64,000 bases of DNA, taken from positions 1-64,000 of the forward strand of contig JAQYWR010000041.1 of assembly GCA_029379225.1 (NCBI GenBank). The letters run 5' to 3'. The notes beneath the pieces were generated by a model that had not been told where the DNA came from, made no database searches, and saw only the letters and a program-made list of their open reading frames with translations. Positions 54,367 to 64,000 of the stretch are shown here, piece by piece. Made by a program: the position numbers and the translations under genes. Within the stretch, counting starts at the first letter, position 1. Each line of letters begins with the position of its first letter. This stretch comes from Nostoc sp. S4. GTDB taxonomy: Bacteria > Cyanobacteriota > Cyanobacteriia > Cyanobacteriales > Nostocaceae.

Positions 54367-56733
54367 TTAAAAAATATCTTTTCGCTTTTGCAAATAAAAA
54401 GTCACAGTTAGATAAATGAGTGTATGCAAGCATAAAATTCCCCAATTCAAACTCAAATTCGACCATGTTGCTTCATAAACAGGTGTTGGTTCAAATGGTT
54501 GGGGCACTGTATTGCCATCAGGTAATTTAATTGCTTCTGGAACCAGTTGATTAAGATTAACTAAAGCACCATAAGCTCCTACTGACCAACGGCTCAGCAT
54601 TAACCAAGAAACTTTACTAGCAATACCTTCCATTTTGAACAAAACGCCAGAAAAGATAAACTGAGGAAGTAACAACAGGGGTAAAGCACTATTTGCTTGA
54701 CTAGTATTTTTGACAAATGCTGAGACAAATAAACCAAGACTAATACTAGTTAAAAGAGTTAAAAATGTAGTAATACTTAATCCCCATTGCCAAGAAATTA
54801 ATTCTGGTTGCGGGGATTTAAAAAATATAAAAATCACTACTATCATTAACAGTGTTTGTAATCCTGCTAATACTGAAAGAATTGCGATTTTGGAACTAAG
54901 ATAAGCAAATAAACCCAAATTTACCAGCCTTTCTCGCAGGTAAATTGCTGACTCTTTGACAATTTCTTGTAATGAGCTAGAAAGTCCCACCCATAAAGCA
55001 GCACAAGTAAAGACGAATAACACACGCAAAGCTAAAGGTGCAAGAGTTGGATCGGGTTGTTCTCCTAATACTAAAGGGTCTTTATTTCGGATAGCGAATG
55101 TCATTAAACTAATACTAATAGGCGCTGTTAAAAGTGCTAAAGCGAGATTAACACGATCGCGCTTTTGAATTTGAAAGTAGCGTTGCGTCAAAATATTAAA
55201 TTGTTTGCCAAAAGAAATGCCATGACTGTGATTATTCACACTATCCGACTGGGGCGATTGAGTTCCAGAATTGAGATGATTATCTATATAGCGTCGATAA
55301 TCATCTGATTGCCGGAATTTAGTAGCTCGATCAATGATATTTTCTGGTTTTTCTAATTGATTATAAATATCGGCAAAGTCATCTTTGACATTAAAAAACT
55401 GTAAACATTGATCGGGAGGGCCAAAATAACATAGTCGTCCTCCTCGACCGAGAAAGACAACGCGATCGCACAATTTAATATTCGTCGTTGCATGAGTTAC
55501 CAAAATCACTGTGCGTCCCTGGTCAGCTAATTTCCGCAACAGCTGCATCATTTTTTTATCCAACCCTGGATCGAGTCCTGAAGTTGGTTCGTCTAAGAAA
55601 AATAACTTTGGATCGGCTAATAATTCCACGCCAATACTTACCCGTTTGCGCTGTCCTCCACTCAGTTGGGACACCTTTGCATCTTGACGATGGGACATTT
55701 CCACATCTTGTAAAGTCTTTTCCACCACCCGCGCCACATCAATATCTGGCGGTAGTCGCAGCTTGGCGGCGTAAGTTAAAACTTCAGACACGGTGAGTTC
55801 TTGGTGAATAATATCGTCTTGAGGCACATAACCAATATGCGTGCGGTACATGTTGAAATTGTTCCGCAAATTTTCACCATTTAAATAGACTACACCTTGG
55901 GTTGTTTGCTCAACTCCTAGTAGTGTCCGCATCAAAGTTGACTTACCGGCACCACTTCCTCCCACTAAGGCGACAAACTGTCCTGGTTCAATTGGTATAG
56001 AAATATCATCCAATCGCCGCTTGTCTTTATCTTGAATTACTAAATTACAAGCATCCAAGCGAATTTGATTTCCTCGGTCGAGTATTTGTAATTCATCACC
56101 TCGCAGCACCAGCGTAAATGGCCCAATGCGAATTCTTGCTCCTGGTGACAATACAGCATTGCTATTAACTTTTTGCCCATTAATAAACACACCATTGGTA
56201 CTATAATCGCGGAGAATATAACGCCCTTGAGCATCAGTATCAATTGTGGCGTGGCGGCGAGAAACAGTAGGGGCTTCTAGAGGTAAAGTAGCATTGCGAT
56301 CGCGACCCAATAAAACTGACCGATTTTTCAAGGAAACCCTTTGCAACTCGTGTGTATTGTTAGCTGAGGGTTGGTTCTCATTATGGTATGTCAGTACTAT
56401 CTGGTCTTGAGAGTTTTGTCCAATGCGGATTTCTGTACCGTTTTTCAGGCTATAGCCAGATTTTGGAGTTACCCGAATTTGATTGATATAAAGCCCATTG
56501 GTACTGGGTTTGTCACCATTCCCGTCATAAATGCAGTAGTCTTCGCCATCTTTGCGTAAGAGGGCTTGATATCTGCCCACAAGTTGCCAATCTTGAGGGA
56601 CAACCAGATCGGCAAAAGTGCGATCGCGCCCCAATATATGTTGTTGCTCTTTTAGTTCAAAGTATAATACTGTACCCTTATTTTCTACTTTTAAATAAGA
56701 ATTTACACTTATATTATTTTTACCTGTATTCAT
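54367..56733 (-). CDS. FHA-domain ABC transporter (FHA-FHA-ATPase-ABC2/ABCG-type membrane domain)
   Basis: FHA LLGRDRNATLPLEAPTVSRRHATID...NGVFINGQKV; Walker A GGSGAGKSTLMRTLLG; LSGGQRKRVSIGVELLADPKLFFLDEPTSGLDPG; six-TM C-terminus. Confidence 0.93.
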   Translation of the reverse strand: MNTGKNNISVNSYLKVENKGTVLYFELKEQQHILGRDRTFADLVVPQDWQLVGRYQALLRKDGEDYCIYDGNGDKPSTNGLYINQIRVTPKSGYSLKNGTEIRIGQNSQDQIVLTYHNENQPSANNTHELQRVSLKNRSVLLGRDRNATLPLEAPTVSRRHATIDTDAQGRYILRDYSTNGVFINGQKVNSNAVLSPGARIRIGPFTLVLRGDELQILDRGNQIRLDACNLVIQDKDKRRLDDISIPIEPGQFVALVGGSGAGKSTLMRTLLGVEQTTQGVVYLNGENLRNNFNMYRTHIGYVPQDDIIHQELTVSEVLTYAAKLRLPPDIDVARVVEKTLQDVEMSHRQDAKVSQLSGGQRKRVSIGVELLADPKLFFLDEPTSGLDPGLDKKMMQLLRKLADQGRTVILVTHATTNIKLCDRVVFLGRGGRLCYFGPPDQCLQFFNVKDDFADIYNQLEKPENIIDRATKFRQSDDYRRYIDNHLNSGTQSPQSDSVNNHSHGISFGKQFNILTQRYFQIQKRDRVNLALALLTAPISISLMTFAIRNKDPLVLGEQPDPTLAPLALRVLFVFTCAALWVGLSSSLQEIVKESAIYLRERLVNLGLFAYLSSKIAILSVLAGLQTLLMIVVIFIFFKSPQPELISWQWGLSITTFLTLLTSISLGLFVSAFVKNTSQANSALPLLLLPQFIFSGVLFKMEGIASKVSWLMLSRWSVGAYGALVNLNQLVPEAIKLPDGNTVPQPFEPTPVYEATWSNLSLNWGILCLHTLIYLTVTFYLQKRKDIF

Positions 56734-57166
56734 AAACTTAAGTTTGTTTTAAAATTATTGACTAAAGTTAATTCTTTCTCATTAAGATAAATATTTCATT
56801 GAATCTTCAGAAATTTTCAATTTAAATTAATATCAGTATATTTGCTAAAAGTTTAGTATTTAATTATGCTTAAATAATTAAAAGTTATTAATCTAGTTAA
56901 TTTGCGAATAAACAGCTCGCAAAAACCTGAGTATTGGCTTTGAAAGCAGAAAGGTGTCGTTGTAGTTGTATATCGTTAATTATTGTTAATCTAAATTATT
57001 TTACAGACCCAAACTCAGTTTCTTCATAAACCGCAGTTTGGACAGAAGTTAATTTATCAAATTAAATTATAGATAGATACTTAGCATTATCAGATTTCAC
57101 AGGTTAAACCCAAGATAAGTGATATATCTGATGTACATTGGAAAGGGCAAAATTTTGTAACTTTTC

Positions 57167-58999
57167 ATGACAACAACGCTGCTGAACAATCGCTATCAAG
57201 TTATCGAGGTAATCGGTGTTGGTGGGTTTGGCGAAACCTTCCTTGCAGAAGACACCCACATGCCTTCTCGGCGTCGCTGTGTAATTAAGCAACTCAAACC
57301 GATAACTAATAATGACTCGCAAACTTACCAAATAATCCAAGAACGGTTTAAAAGAGAAGCAGCAACCTTAGAGTATTTGGGTGAAAGTTGTAACCAAATT
57401 CCCAAACTCTACGCTTATTTTTCTGAGAATGGGCAGTTTTACCTCGTTCAAGAATGGATTCACGGTCAAACCCTGACGAAAATTGTTGCAGCTAAAGGGT
57501 TTGAGAGTGAAACTGCCGTTCGGGAAATCCTCTTAAGCCTGCTATCAGTCTTAGATTATGTCCACAGCAAAGGCATCATTCACCGAGATATCAAACCTGA
57601 GAACATCATTATCCGTTCTATTGATGGCAAGCCAGTTTTGATTGATTTTGGTGCAGTCAAGGAAACAATTCGTTCGGTGGTGACTACCCCAGGATACGGT
57701 ACGCGATCGCTTGTTATTGGTACGCCTGGCTATATGCCTAGCGAACAAGCTGTTGGGCGTCCAGTTTACGCTACTGATATCTACAGTTTAGGCTTAACGG
57801 CAATTTATCTGCTGACTGGCAAACACCCCCAAGAACTACTAACCGATTTGCAAACAGGGGAAATACTTTGGCATCAGCACACTCCTAATATTTCTCCCCA
57901 ATTGGTGGCGGTACTCAATCAGGCAATTAAGCCTCATGCAGGCGATCGCTACAGTACTGCCAATAAAATGCTACATGCATTGCAATCTCCTACTTATATT
58001 CCCCTACAATCATCTACAACTACTAATACAGTCAGCTTGTCTCCCACTGCTAGATCAACTCGACAAGCCCAAGCGATATCTTCCCCCCAAATACCTCCAA
58101 TTACTAATAATTCTGCTACTCCTGGAAATTGGCAAAAACCTGCTGCGATCGTTGGTAGTTTGCTAATAGGTGGATTAATTGGTGCAGTCGCAATTTCTGG
58201 TATGACTCGTCAGCAAGAGCTACAGACAAACATTGCCACAAGTTCCACTCCATCGCCAGAATCTTTACCCACTCCTACATTTACCAATCCGCCTATTTCT
58301 TCCCAACCTTCTCCAGTCCGAGTTGTACCTATCTCACCACCACAACCGCGAGTAATTACCGAGCCTTTGCCAACCTATAATCCCCCAGTTGTATCCACAC
58401 CACAGCCAGAAAGCGAGCCTATAACTTTAGATACTCCAGCACCAATAACAACATCAACTCCACAACCAGAACCAGAGAAGCAAGTTGCGATTCCTATACC
58501 AGAAGTACGTTCCACACCACAGAAAAAGCCACGCACTAAATTAGCTGCAACTGCAAGCAAACAAAGCGTTCCTGCATTTCCCACAGGGACATCCAGAAAT
58601 ATTGTAGAAGCTACCCTTGGCAAACCAAGCAAAGATTTAAGAGGTGCGTGGGGTAATACCCGCGCTGTTGTTTACAAACTTGTACCAAACAAAATAGACC
58701 TTGGCTACTTATTCGATCGCAATTCTCGAATGCTGCGTCAAACCGAGGTAGCTTTTAACCAAACAGTAGAACCACAGATTATGGAAGCTACTTTAAATGG
58801 ACTTTTAAATGGGCAAGCTACTGAAGATATTAAGCAGGGACTTAAACAGGTACAACAGCGCCAGTCCGATAATTTCAGTTTTCACAACGGCTCAGTTAAA
58901 GGTCAGATTATTCGTCAAGAATGTGATTTTATTTACATTAGTATTTGGGATGAAGACTTACATGATTTTGTAAGTCCATCTACAGGTAAAAAATGTTAA
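57167..58999 (+). CDS. Serine/threonine protein kinase (PknB-like) with TM and C-terminal domain
   Basis: IGVGGFGETFLAED, HRDIKPENIIIRS, DFGAVKETI, GTPGYMPSEQ; TM AAIVGSLLIGGLIGAVAISG. Confidence 0.93.
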   Translation: MTTTLLNNRYQVIEVIGVGGFGETFLAEDTHMPSRRRCVIKQLKPITNNDSQTYQIIQERFKREAATLEYLGESCNQIPKLYAYFSENGQFYLVQEWIHGQTLTKIVAAKGFESETAVREILLSLLSVLDYVHSKGIIHRDIKPENIIIRSIDGKPVLIDFGAVKETIRSVVTTPGYGTRSLVIGTPGYMPSEQAVGRPVYATDIYSLGLTAIYLLTGKHPQELLTDLQTGEILWHQHTPNISPQLVAVLNQAIKPHAGDRYSTANKMLHALQSPTYIPLQSSTTTNTVSLSPTARSTRQAQAISSPQIPPITNNSATPGNWQKPAAIVGSLLIGGLIGAVAISGMTRQQELQTNIATSSTPSPESLPTPTFTNPPISSQPSPVRVVPISPPQPRVITEPLPTYNPPVVSTPQPESEPITLDTPAPITTSTPQPEPEKQVAIPIPEVRSTPQKKPRTKLAATASKQSVPAFPTGTSRNIVEATLGKPSKDLRGAWGNTRAVVYKLVPNKIDLGYLFDRNSRMLRQTEVAFNQTVEPQIMEATLNGLLNGQATEDIKQGLKQVQQRQSDNFSFHNGSVKGQIIRQECDFIYISIWDEDLHDFVSPSTGKKC

Positions 59000-59528
59000 T
59001 TTTTTGATAAAAATTGATTTTAAAAATTAGAGTCAGCAGTCAGAATCTAGAATATTTACCAAATCAGCCTTGGTAAGACTACTTGATTTTATTGTTGATT
59101 ATTAACCTTAAGTATAAAAATATTGCTAATTCATCAATTCTTTATTGTAGATTCTGAATTTTTCGGAGTTTTGTATTCTACAATACAAATAAACTCTTCA
59201 ACCAAAGCTTAATCAAATTGGCTTTCTAGGGTCTAAATCAACATGATTTCAGTGTTTATAAGCACAAAAATCTGATTTTAAGATTAGTAAATTTATGTTC
59301 TAGATTTTGGAACTAAATTTAGAAAATCCAGTCTTCACTATTTCCTAAACCCTATGCCCTATGCCCAATTTTCAAAACGGAGTTTTAGATTCTGAATCTT
59401 CATAAAGTTATAAATCGCATTATTAACTTTTTAATAATACTTGTCTCAGCTTCTACATTCATATAGTAAAGTGCGATCAAAATTGTGTAATCTGAAAACA
59501 GCTAAGCTAATGATTATATTGAGGTCTG

Positions 59529-59744
59529 ATGACTCCTACAATTATGCGTCAGCTTTGGTCTGTAGTCGAAACCGCCCAAGCTAAGATCCTCTTACAACTG
59601 GATGATGCTAACTTGGTGCAGTGGTTGGTAAAACAAACCGAAACGCAAGTTTTGTTAAATTCCAACGAAACTGATTTTCTGTGCCAGTACATTCAATCAC
59701 GGCTAGCACTCATACGTGATATTGCTCATGAACGTCAGTGTTAA
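59529..59744 (+). CDS. Small conserved hypothetical protein
   Basis: 71-aa ORF, MTPTIMRQLWSVVETAQAKILLQLDDANLVQWLVKQTETQVLLNSNETDFLCQYIQSRLALIRDIA. Confidence 0.55.
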   Translation: MTPTIMRQLWSVVETAQAKILLQLDDANLVQWLVKQTETQVLLNSNETDFLCQYIQSRLALIRDIAHERQC

Positions 59745-59886
59745 TCGAAGCAAAATCGCCAAGGATTATAGTAGGGAACAGGCTTGAAAGTCTCTTAATC
59801 TCCAGATTTTACCATCAGTTTATGTCCTCAGCTACCTACTAACTGGTATATGTTCATAACAAGTGTGATTACTAAATTCGCCAATT

Positions 59887-61116
59887 CTAACTCTTGATTG
59901 CTTGTGATGATTGACTGGTTTGGCGGAAATAACCTTCCACTAAGCAGTCGGAGCCTACTACACGCCAACGAACGCGTTCTAAAGACAGTGCCTGAGTCAT
60001 GCTAGTAAAACCTAAATCACCCACAGGCGTAGGAGCAATGCTACCACCAATGATTTTTGGGGCAATAAATGCTAAGACTTTTTGCACTGCTCCTTGAGCG
60101 ATCGCACTAGCAGCTAAAGTACTACCACACTCCCACAACACACTACAAAAACCCCGCTCATATAAATACGCCATTGCTTTATCTGGTGTAAGTGATGTGA
60201 ATTCCACTACCTCCACCCCAAGTTTTCGCAACAATTCTTGAAAATCGGGGTTAGCACCCTGCTGTGTTAACACCAAAGTTGGAGCATCCGCAGTTTGCCA
60301 CAAATGAGCATTTTCCGGTAGGTTAAGATAGCGGCTCATTACCACCCGCAGGGGATTATGTGACCCTGGGTGATGGCTAGTTAAATAAGGATTATCCAGT
60401 CTTACCGTATTACCACCGACAATTACAGCATCACAAGCCGCCCGCAGTTGATGTACTTCAGTGCGGGCGTCTTGGCTTGTAACCCAAGCGCTATGACCAG
60501 AGGTAGTAGCAATTTTGCCATCTAAAGTCATGGCATATTTTAAAATTCCCAAAGGTCGTTTGTAGAGAATGCGATGAACAAAACCTTCATTTAGCTGACG
60601 ACAAGCTTCCTGTTCCACTCCTACCACCACTTCGATCCCCGCTGCACGTAAACGGGCAATACCGCCTCCACCGACGAGTGGATTGGGATCGATCATACCC
60701 ACTACCACCTTTGCCACCCCTGCTTTAATCAAGGCTTCCGAACAAGGGGGAGTGCGTCCGTAATGATTGCAAGGTTCAAGGCTGACATATATTGTTGCGC
60801 CTTGGGCCCGAACCCCTGCTGCTTTTAAGGCAAACACTTCTGCATGAGGCTCACCTGCACGCGGATGAAACCCTTCCCCAACAATCTCCCTATCCTTGAC
60901 AATCACCGCTCCCACTAACGGATTTGGTGAAGTACGCCCTAAAGCGCGGCGAGCAAGTTCCAAACACCGCTGCATCATGCAAGAGTCAAAGTCAGTTCCT
61001 ACTTTTTCCTTTGGTGGTGAATCTGAGTCAGTATTAGGCTGCATGATAAGTGTATTTTCGTGAGGGAAATTGGCTAGGGATGCATCCGTTTGAGCAACCA
61101 CTGGGAAATTATCCAT
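59887..61116 (-). CDS. ribD: Bifunctional diaminohydroxyphosphoribosylaminopyrimidine deaminase / 5-amino-6-(5-phosphoribosylamino)uracil reductase
   Basis: RTSPNPLVGAVIV, GEPHAEVFAL, YVSLEPCNHYGRTPPCSEALIKAG, RPLGILKYAMTLDGKIAT; start chosen at MDNFPV. Confidence 0.95.
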   Translation of the reverse strand: MDNFPVVAQTDASLANFPHENTLIMQPNTDSDSPPKEKVGTDFDSCMMQRCLELARRALGRTSPNPLVGAVIVKDREIVGEGFHPRAGEPHAEVFALKAAGVRAQGATIYVSLEPCNHYGRTPPCSEALIKAGVAKVVVGMIDPNPLVGGGGIARLRAAGIEVVVGVEQEACRQLNEGFVHRILYKRPLGILKYAMTLDGKIATTSGHSAWVTSQDARTEVHQLRAACDAVIVGGNTVRLDNPYLTSHHPGSHNPLRVVMSRYLNLPENAHLWQTADAPTLVLTQQGANPDFQELLRKLGVEVVEFTSLTPDKAMAYLYERGFCSVLWECGSTLAASAIAQGAVQKVLAFIAPKIIGGSIAPTPVGDLGFTSMTQALSLERVRWRVVGSDCLVEGYFRQTSQSSQAIKS

Positions 61117-61492
61117 AATTTTCGGCAACACTGTAAATATTCTGCACGCATCGGCGCAGCCTCTTGGCAAAAGAATTGCACCTCGATCCTGATAATTAAA
61201 CAGAGTGATATCCAGGCGCTATTGTTTGGCTGTCTGAACTTGCATCAGCCTGTAATATTTACATTTCACTTTAGCTTGAATCTATAACAATTCTCATTTG
61301 AATGAACAATAGAAGTAGGGCAAACCAACGATCGATGTTGTGCCCCTACGACCAGCTGTACTATTTTCTCAGTACTGGGTATGAACTTTGAAGCTTCAAG
61401 CTTACTAAGATTAGAAGTTCGATGACTCAGGACTCAGTTTGGGATAGAGTATTGTGTGTGCCAACTTCGATCGCCACCTGATGGAGACTGCA

Positions 61493-61828
61493 ATGAGTAA
61501 GGCTGTAATCACCATAACTGATGCTGATTTTGAAACCGAAGTGTTAAAAGCCGAGCAGCCTGTACTAGTTTACTTTTGGGCTTCTTGGTGTGGACCTTGT
61601 CAATTAATGTCGCCCGTGATTAACTCAGCTGCTAGTGCTTATAGCGATCGCCTCAAAGTCGTTAAAATAGAAATTGACCCCAATCCAGACACAGTTAAGC
61701 GGTATCAAGTGGAAGGTGTCCCCGCCCTCAGGCTAATTCAAGGAGACAAACTACTAGAATCCACTGAGGGAGTCATTGGTAAAGAAAAATTACTCAGCCT
61801 TCTAGCTAAGCACTTAGATAGTAATTAG
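61493..61828 (+). CDS. Thioredoxin-family protein
   Basis: ITDADFETEVLKAEQPVLVYFWASWCGPCQLMSPVI (WCGPC). Confidence 0.93.
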   Translation: MSKAVITITDADFETEVLKAEQPVLVYFWASWCGPCQLMSPVINSAASAYSDRLKVVKIEIDPNPDTVKRYQVEGVPALRLIQGDKLLESTEGVIGKEKLLSLLAKHLDSN

Positions 61829-61882
61829 TTAATAGTCATTGGTCGTTGGTCATTAGTCAGTCATTGGTAACTGATGAATGAC
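61828..61882. repeat. Short tandem TCATTGG/TTAGTCA repeats
   Basis: ttagttaatagtcattggtcgttggtcattagtcagtcattggtaactgatgaatgac. Confidence 0.65.
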
Positions 61883-62091
61883 AAAACCCAAAGTCACCAG
61901 CGATGACATAAGCCAGCGCCAAGGGCGAACAGACGCCACTGAAGAAGCTAGGAAACCTATCCAATGCAGTGGCTCAACTTTATAACAGACGATAAAGGAT
62001 AAATGATAAAGCGCAAAGTCTGTAGACGCTTCTGCGGCATAAGGCAGGGTGCGCCGGCTTCCGGCAAGCAGAACTTTGTAAGAGAGGAAAA

Positions 62092-63330
62092 ATGATTAAT
62101 ATACAGTTTGCAAAACGTTTACAACCTCTACAATCGAATGTATTTGCTGATATGGACAGAGCCAAAGCGCTTGCCTTGGCAGCTGGACAACAGCTAATTG
62201 ATTTATCCTTGGGGTCTTCTGATTTACCAGCCGAGGCACATGTCATTGACGCAATCGGCCAATCTCTTGGCGATCCTACTACCCACGGCTATCTGTTATT
62301 TAATGGTACTCAAGGCTTTCGCGAAGCCGCAGCTAATTGGTACGAACAAAAATTTGGCATCAGAGTCGATCCCCAAACTGAAGTACTACCTCTAATTGGT
62401 TCTCAAGAAGGCACAGCCCATTTACCCTTAGCATTGCTCAATCCGGGAGATTTTGCTCTGTTGCTCGATCCTGGTTATCCCTCTCATGCTGGAGGAGTTT
62501 ACCTCGCTAGCGGGCAAATCTATCCAATGCCATTACGCGCAGAAAATGGATTTTTACCAGTATTTGCCGATATTCCCGCCCCAGTCTTGGCTCAGTCGCG
62601 GATGATGGTGTTGAGTTATCCTCACAATCCTACTGCTGCGATCGCTCCTTTATCTTTTTTCCAAGAAGCTGTCGCCTTTTGTCAGCAACATAATCTCGCC
62701 TTAGTTCACGATTTCCCTTACGTGGATTTGGTATTTGCACGGACTGGGGATTCGGGACTGGCGACTGGGAAAGAGTTTTCCCAATACCCAATACATAATA
62801 CTCAATCCCTAGTGCCTTCAATTTTGCAAGCCGATCCAGGAAAAAGCATCTCCATTGAATTTTTCACTCTTTCTAAGTCCTATAATATGGGCGGCTTCCG
62901 TATTGGCTACGCCATTGGCAATGCTCAATTGATTAACGCTTTACGCCAGGTTAAAGCCGCTATTGATTTTAACCAGTATCGGGGTATTTTGAATGGGGCG
63001 ATCGCTGCCTTGACTGGGCCACAAATTGGAGTCAAAACCGCTGTCGCTACCTTCCAGCAGCGCCGTGATGCTTTTATTACTGCTCTACATTGCATTGGCT
63101 GGAATGTTCCCACTCCCCACGCCACAATGTACATCTGGGCAAAGTTGCCTTCTACTTGGAGTCAAAACTCTATAGAATTTTGCACTCAGTTAGTCAAACA
63201 AACTGGTATAGCTGCTTCCCCAGGTGCAGGTTTTGGTAAATCTGGGGAAGGGTATGTCCGTTTTGCCTTGGTACATGAGCCATCTTTGTTAGAAACTGCT
63301 GTGGAAAGAATGGCAAAGTTCCTCAACTGA
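62092..63330 (+). CDS. Class I/II aminotransferase, LL-diaminopimelate aminotransferase-like
   Basis: IDLSLGSSDLPAEAHVIDAIGQSLGDPTTHGYLLFNGTQGFREAAANWYEQKFG, SYPHNPTAA, FTLSKSYNMGGFRIGYAIGN (PLP Lys). Confidence 0.9.
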   Translation: MINIQFAKRLQPLQSNVFADMDRAKALALAAGQQLIDLSLGSSDLPAEAHVIDAIGQSLGDPTTHGYLLFNGTQGFREAAANWYEQKFGIRVDPQTEVLPLIGSQEGTAHLPLALLNPGDFALLLDPGYPSHAGGVYLASGQIYPMPLRAENGFLPVFADIPAPVLAQSRMMVLSYPHNPTAAIAPLSFFQEAVAFCQQHNLALVHDFPYVDLVFARTGDSGLATGKEFSQYPIHNTQSLVPSILQADPGKSISIEFFTLSKSYNMGGFRIGYAIGNAQLINALRQVKAAIDFNQYRGILNGAIAALTGPQIGVKTAVATFQQRRDAFITALHCIGWNVPTPHATMYIWAKLPSTWSQNSIEFCTQLVKQTGIAASPGAGFGKSGEGYVRFALVHEPSLLETAVERMAKFLN

Positions 63331-63370
63331 ACTTGTTTTCAAACTGAACGCCAAGTATTTTTTCCCTACT

Positions 63371-63393
63371 GTAGTACAGCACAACTGTACTAC
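63371..63393. repeat. Palindromic dispersed-type repeat (gtagtacag cacaa ctgtactac)
   Basis: Perfect 9-bp arms; same family as 12122..12153. Confidence 0.65.
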
Positions 63394-63708
63394 CCTAAAA
63401 ATACATATATTATAATTATTTAAATTGTATTTTTAATTACTATATATTTTATTTCAATTACGTATTTTTATGTAACCAATTAGAAAAATATTTGTTATTA
63501 ATTTATTGATAATCTACAGCAACTTCACCTAATCGAGTCTCCCGGTTTCTTAAACTGGGTTTGTACGTTGAGCTACCAGAGATGACTAACAATACAAATT
63601 GTGTTTTTAAGCAGCAGTATTGCTAAAAAGCCTGTAGCCAAAACAGTCCAAGCCTAGAAACAGCAATAGTTTAAACCTTAACTTTCAAACTGACGGAGAC
63701 TTGAAAAA

Positions 63709-64000
63709 ATGAAGATGACTTTTCAAAAACTTGTGATTGGTGCATCAATGGCTATTGGTATAAGCACTCTTGCCACTGCTCCTGCACACGCTACATCTTT
63801 TAGTTTCAACAACCCTAATGAAATTAAAACTTATACTGGTGGGTCAAATGGCATATTTAAAGCAAATGATACTGTAGCTGCCTCCAAAGCCTTGAGTGAC
63901 AGTAATCCCTCTTCTAACGTTGAACTTTGGTATAGTACTGAAAATCCTACTTCTAATGTAGGTTTCACCGCCACCCAAGGAAACTACAGTGCTACCGTTA
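63709..64000 (+). CDS. Secreted protein, N-terminal part (truncated by window end); possibly PEP-CTERM-type
   Basis: MKMTFQKLVIGASMAIGISTLATAPAHATSFSFNNPNEIKTYTGGSNGIFKAND...; clear signal peptide, ORF open to the edge. PEP-CTERM cannot be verified here. Confidence 0.6.
   Translation, partial: MKMTFQKLVIGASMAIGISTLATAPAHATSFSFNNPNEIKTYTGGSNGIFKANDTVAASKALSDSNPSSNVELWYSTENPTSNVGFTATQGNYSATV

Noticed and set aside
52695-58999. Defence island interpretation of the STPK/FHA/ABC cluster
   Set aside because: No nuclease, NLR, toxin or phage-related neighbour; more consistent with regulated transport.
59745-59886. FMN riboswitch associated with ribD
   Set aside because: This region is downstream of ribD (minus strand), and no RFN-like sequence was recognised upstream at 61117-61450.
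61117-61170. N-terminal extension of RibD (MPRGCADACRIFTVLPKI)
   Set aside because: Looks like translated intergenic sequence; start more plausible at 61116.

Overview
The window looks like chromosomal DNA from a filamentous, heterocyst-type cyanobacterium (Nostoc/Anabaena-like). Evidence: frequent GCGATCGC (HIP1) octamers, psaD, pcyA, psbP, ndhD, a devBCA-type exporter, and abundant Nostoc-style short tandem and palindromic intergenic repeats. Most of it is housekeeping or photosynthetic: trpE, psaD, thrS, thrB, ndhD, cobH/cbiC, dapB, psbP, maf, pcyA, ribD, a thioredoxin and an LL-DAP-aminotransferase-like enzyme. Signalling and export genes are interspersed: a DICT/GAF histidine kinase, a 1955-aa Ser/Thr kinase-ATPase-GAF-PAS-histidine kinase, a cNMP/C39-like ABC exporter with an HlyD partner, devBCA, and an STPK / FHA-ABC transporter / STPK cluster. 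An apparently acquired block at about 34.6-39.1 kb holds an AKR, a CMD, a TMEM175 channel, a cupin and an AraC regulator. Main points for a second look: (1) intergenic-type low-complexity repeats inserted in frame into at least three conserved proteins (TrpE, the giant kinase, the aminotransferase); (2) gene remnants absent from the ORF track (a RusA-like nuclease with an internal deletion and a second cupin C-terminus); (3) two copies of a small MITE-like element with ~27-bp terminal inverted repeats; (4) a candidate sRNA with a terminator between dapB and psbP; (5) the FHA/STPK exporter cluster; (6) a metal-binding lipoprotein with an altered ligand set. I did not find a clearly new defence or mobile system, a CRISPR array, or tRNA/rRNA genes. 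All calls were made by reading the sequence; no searches were run.
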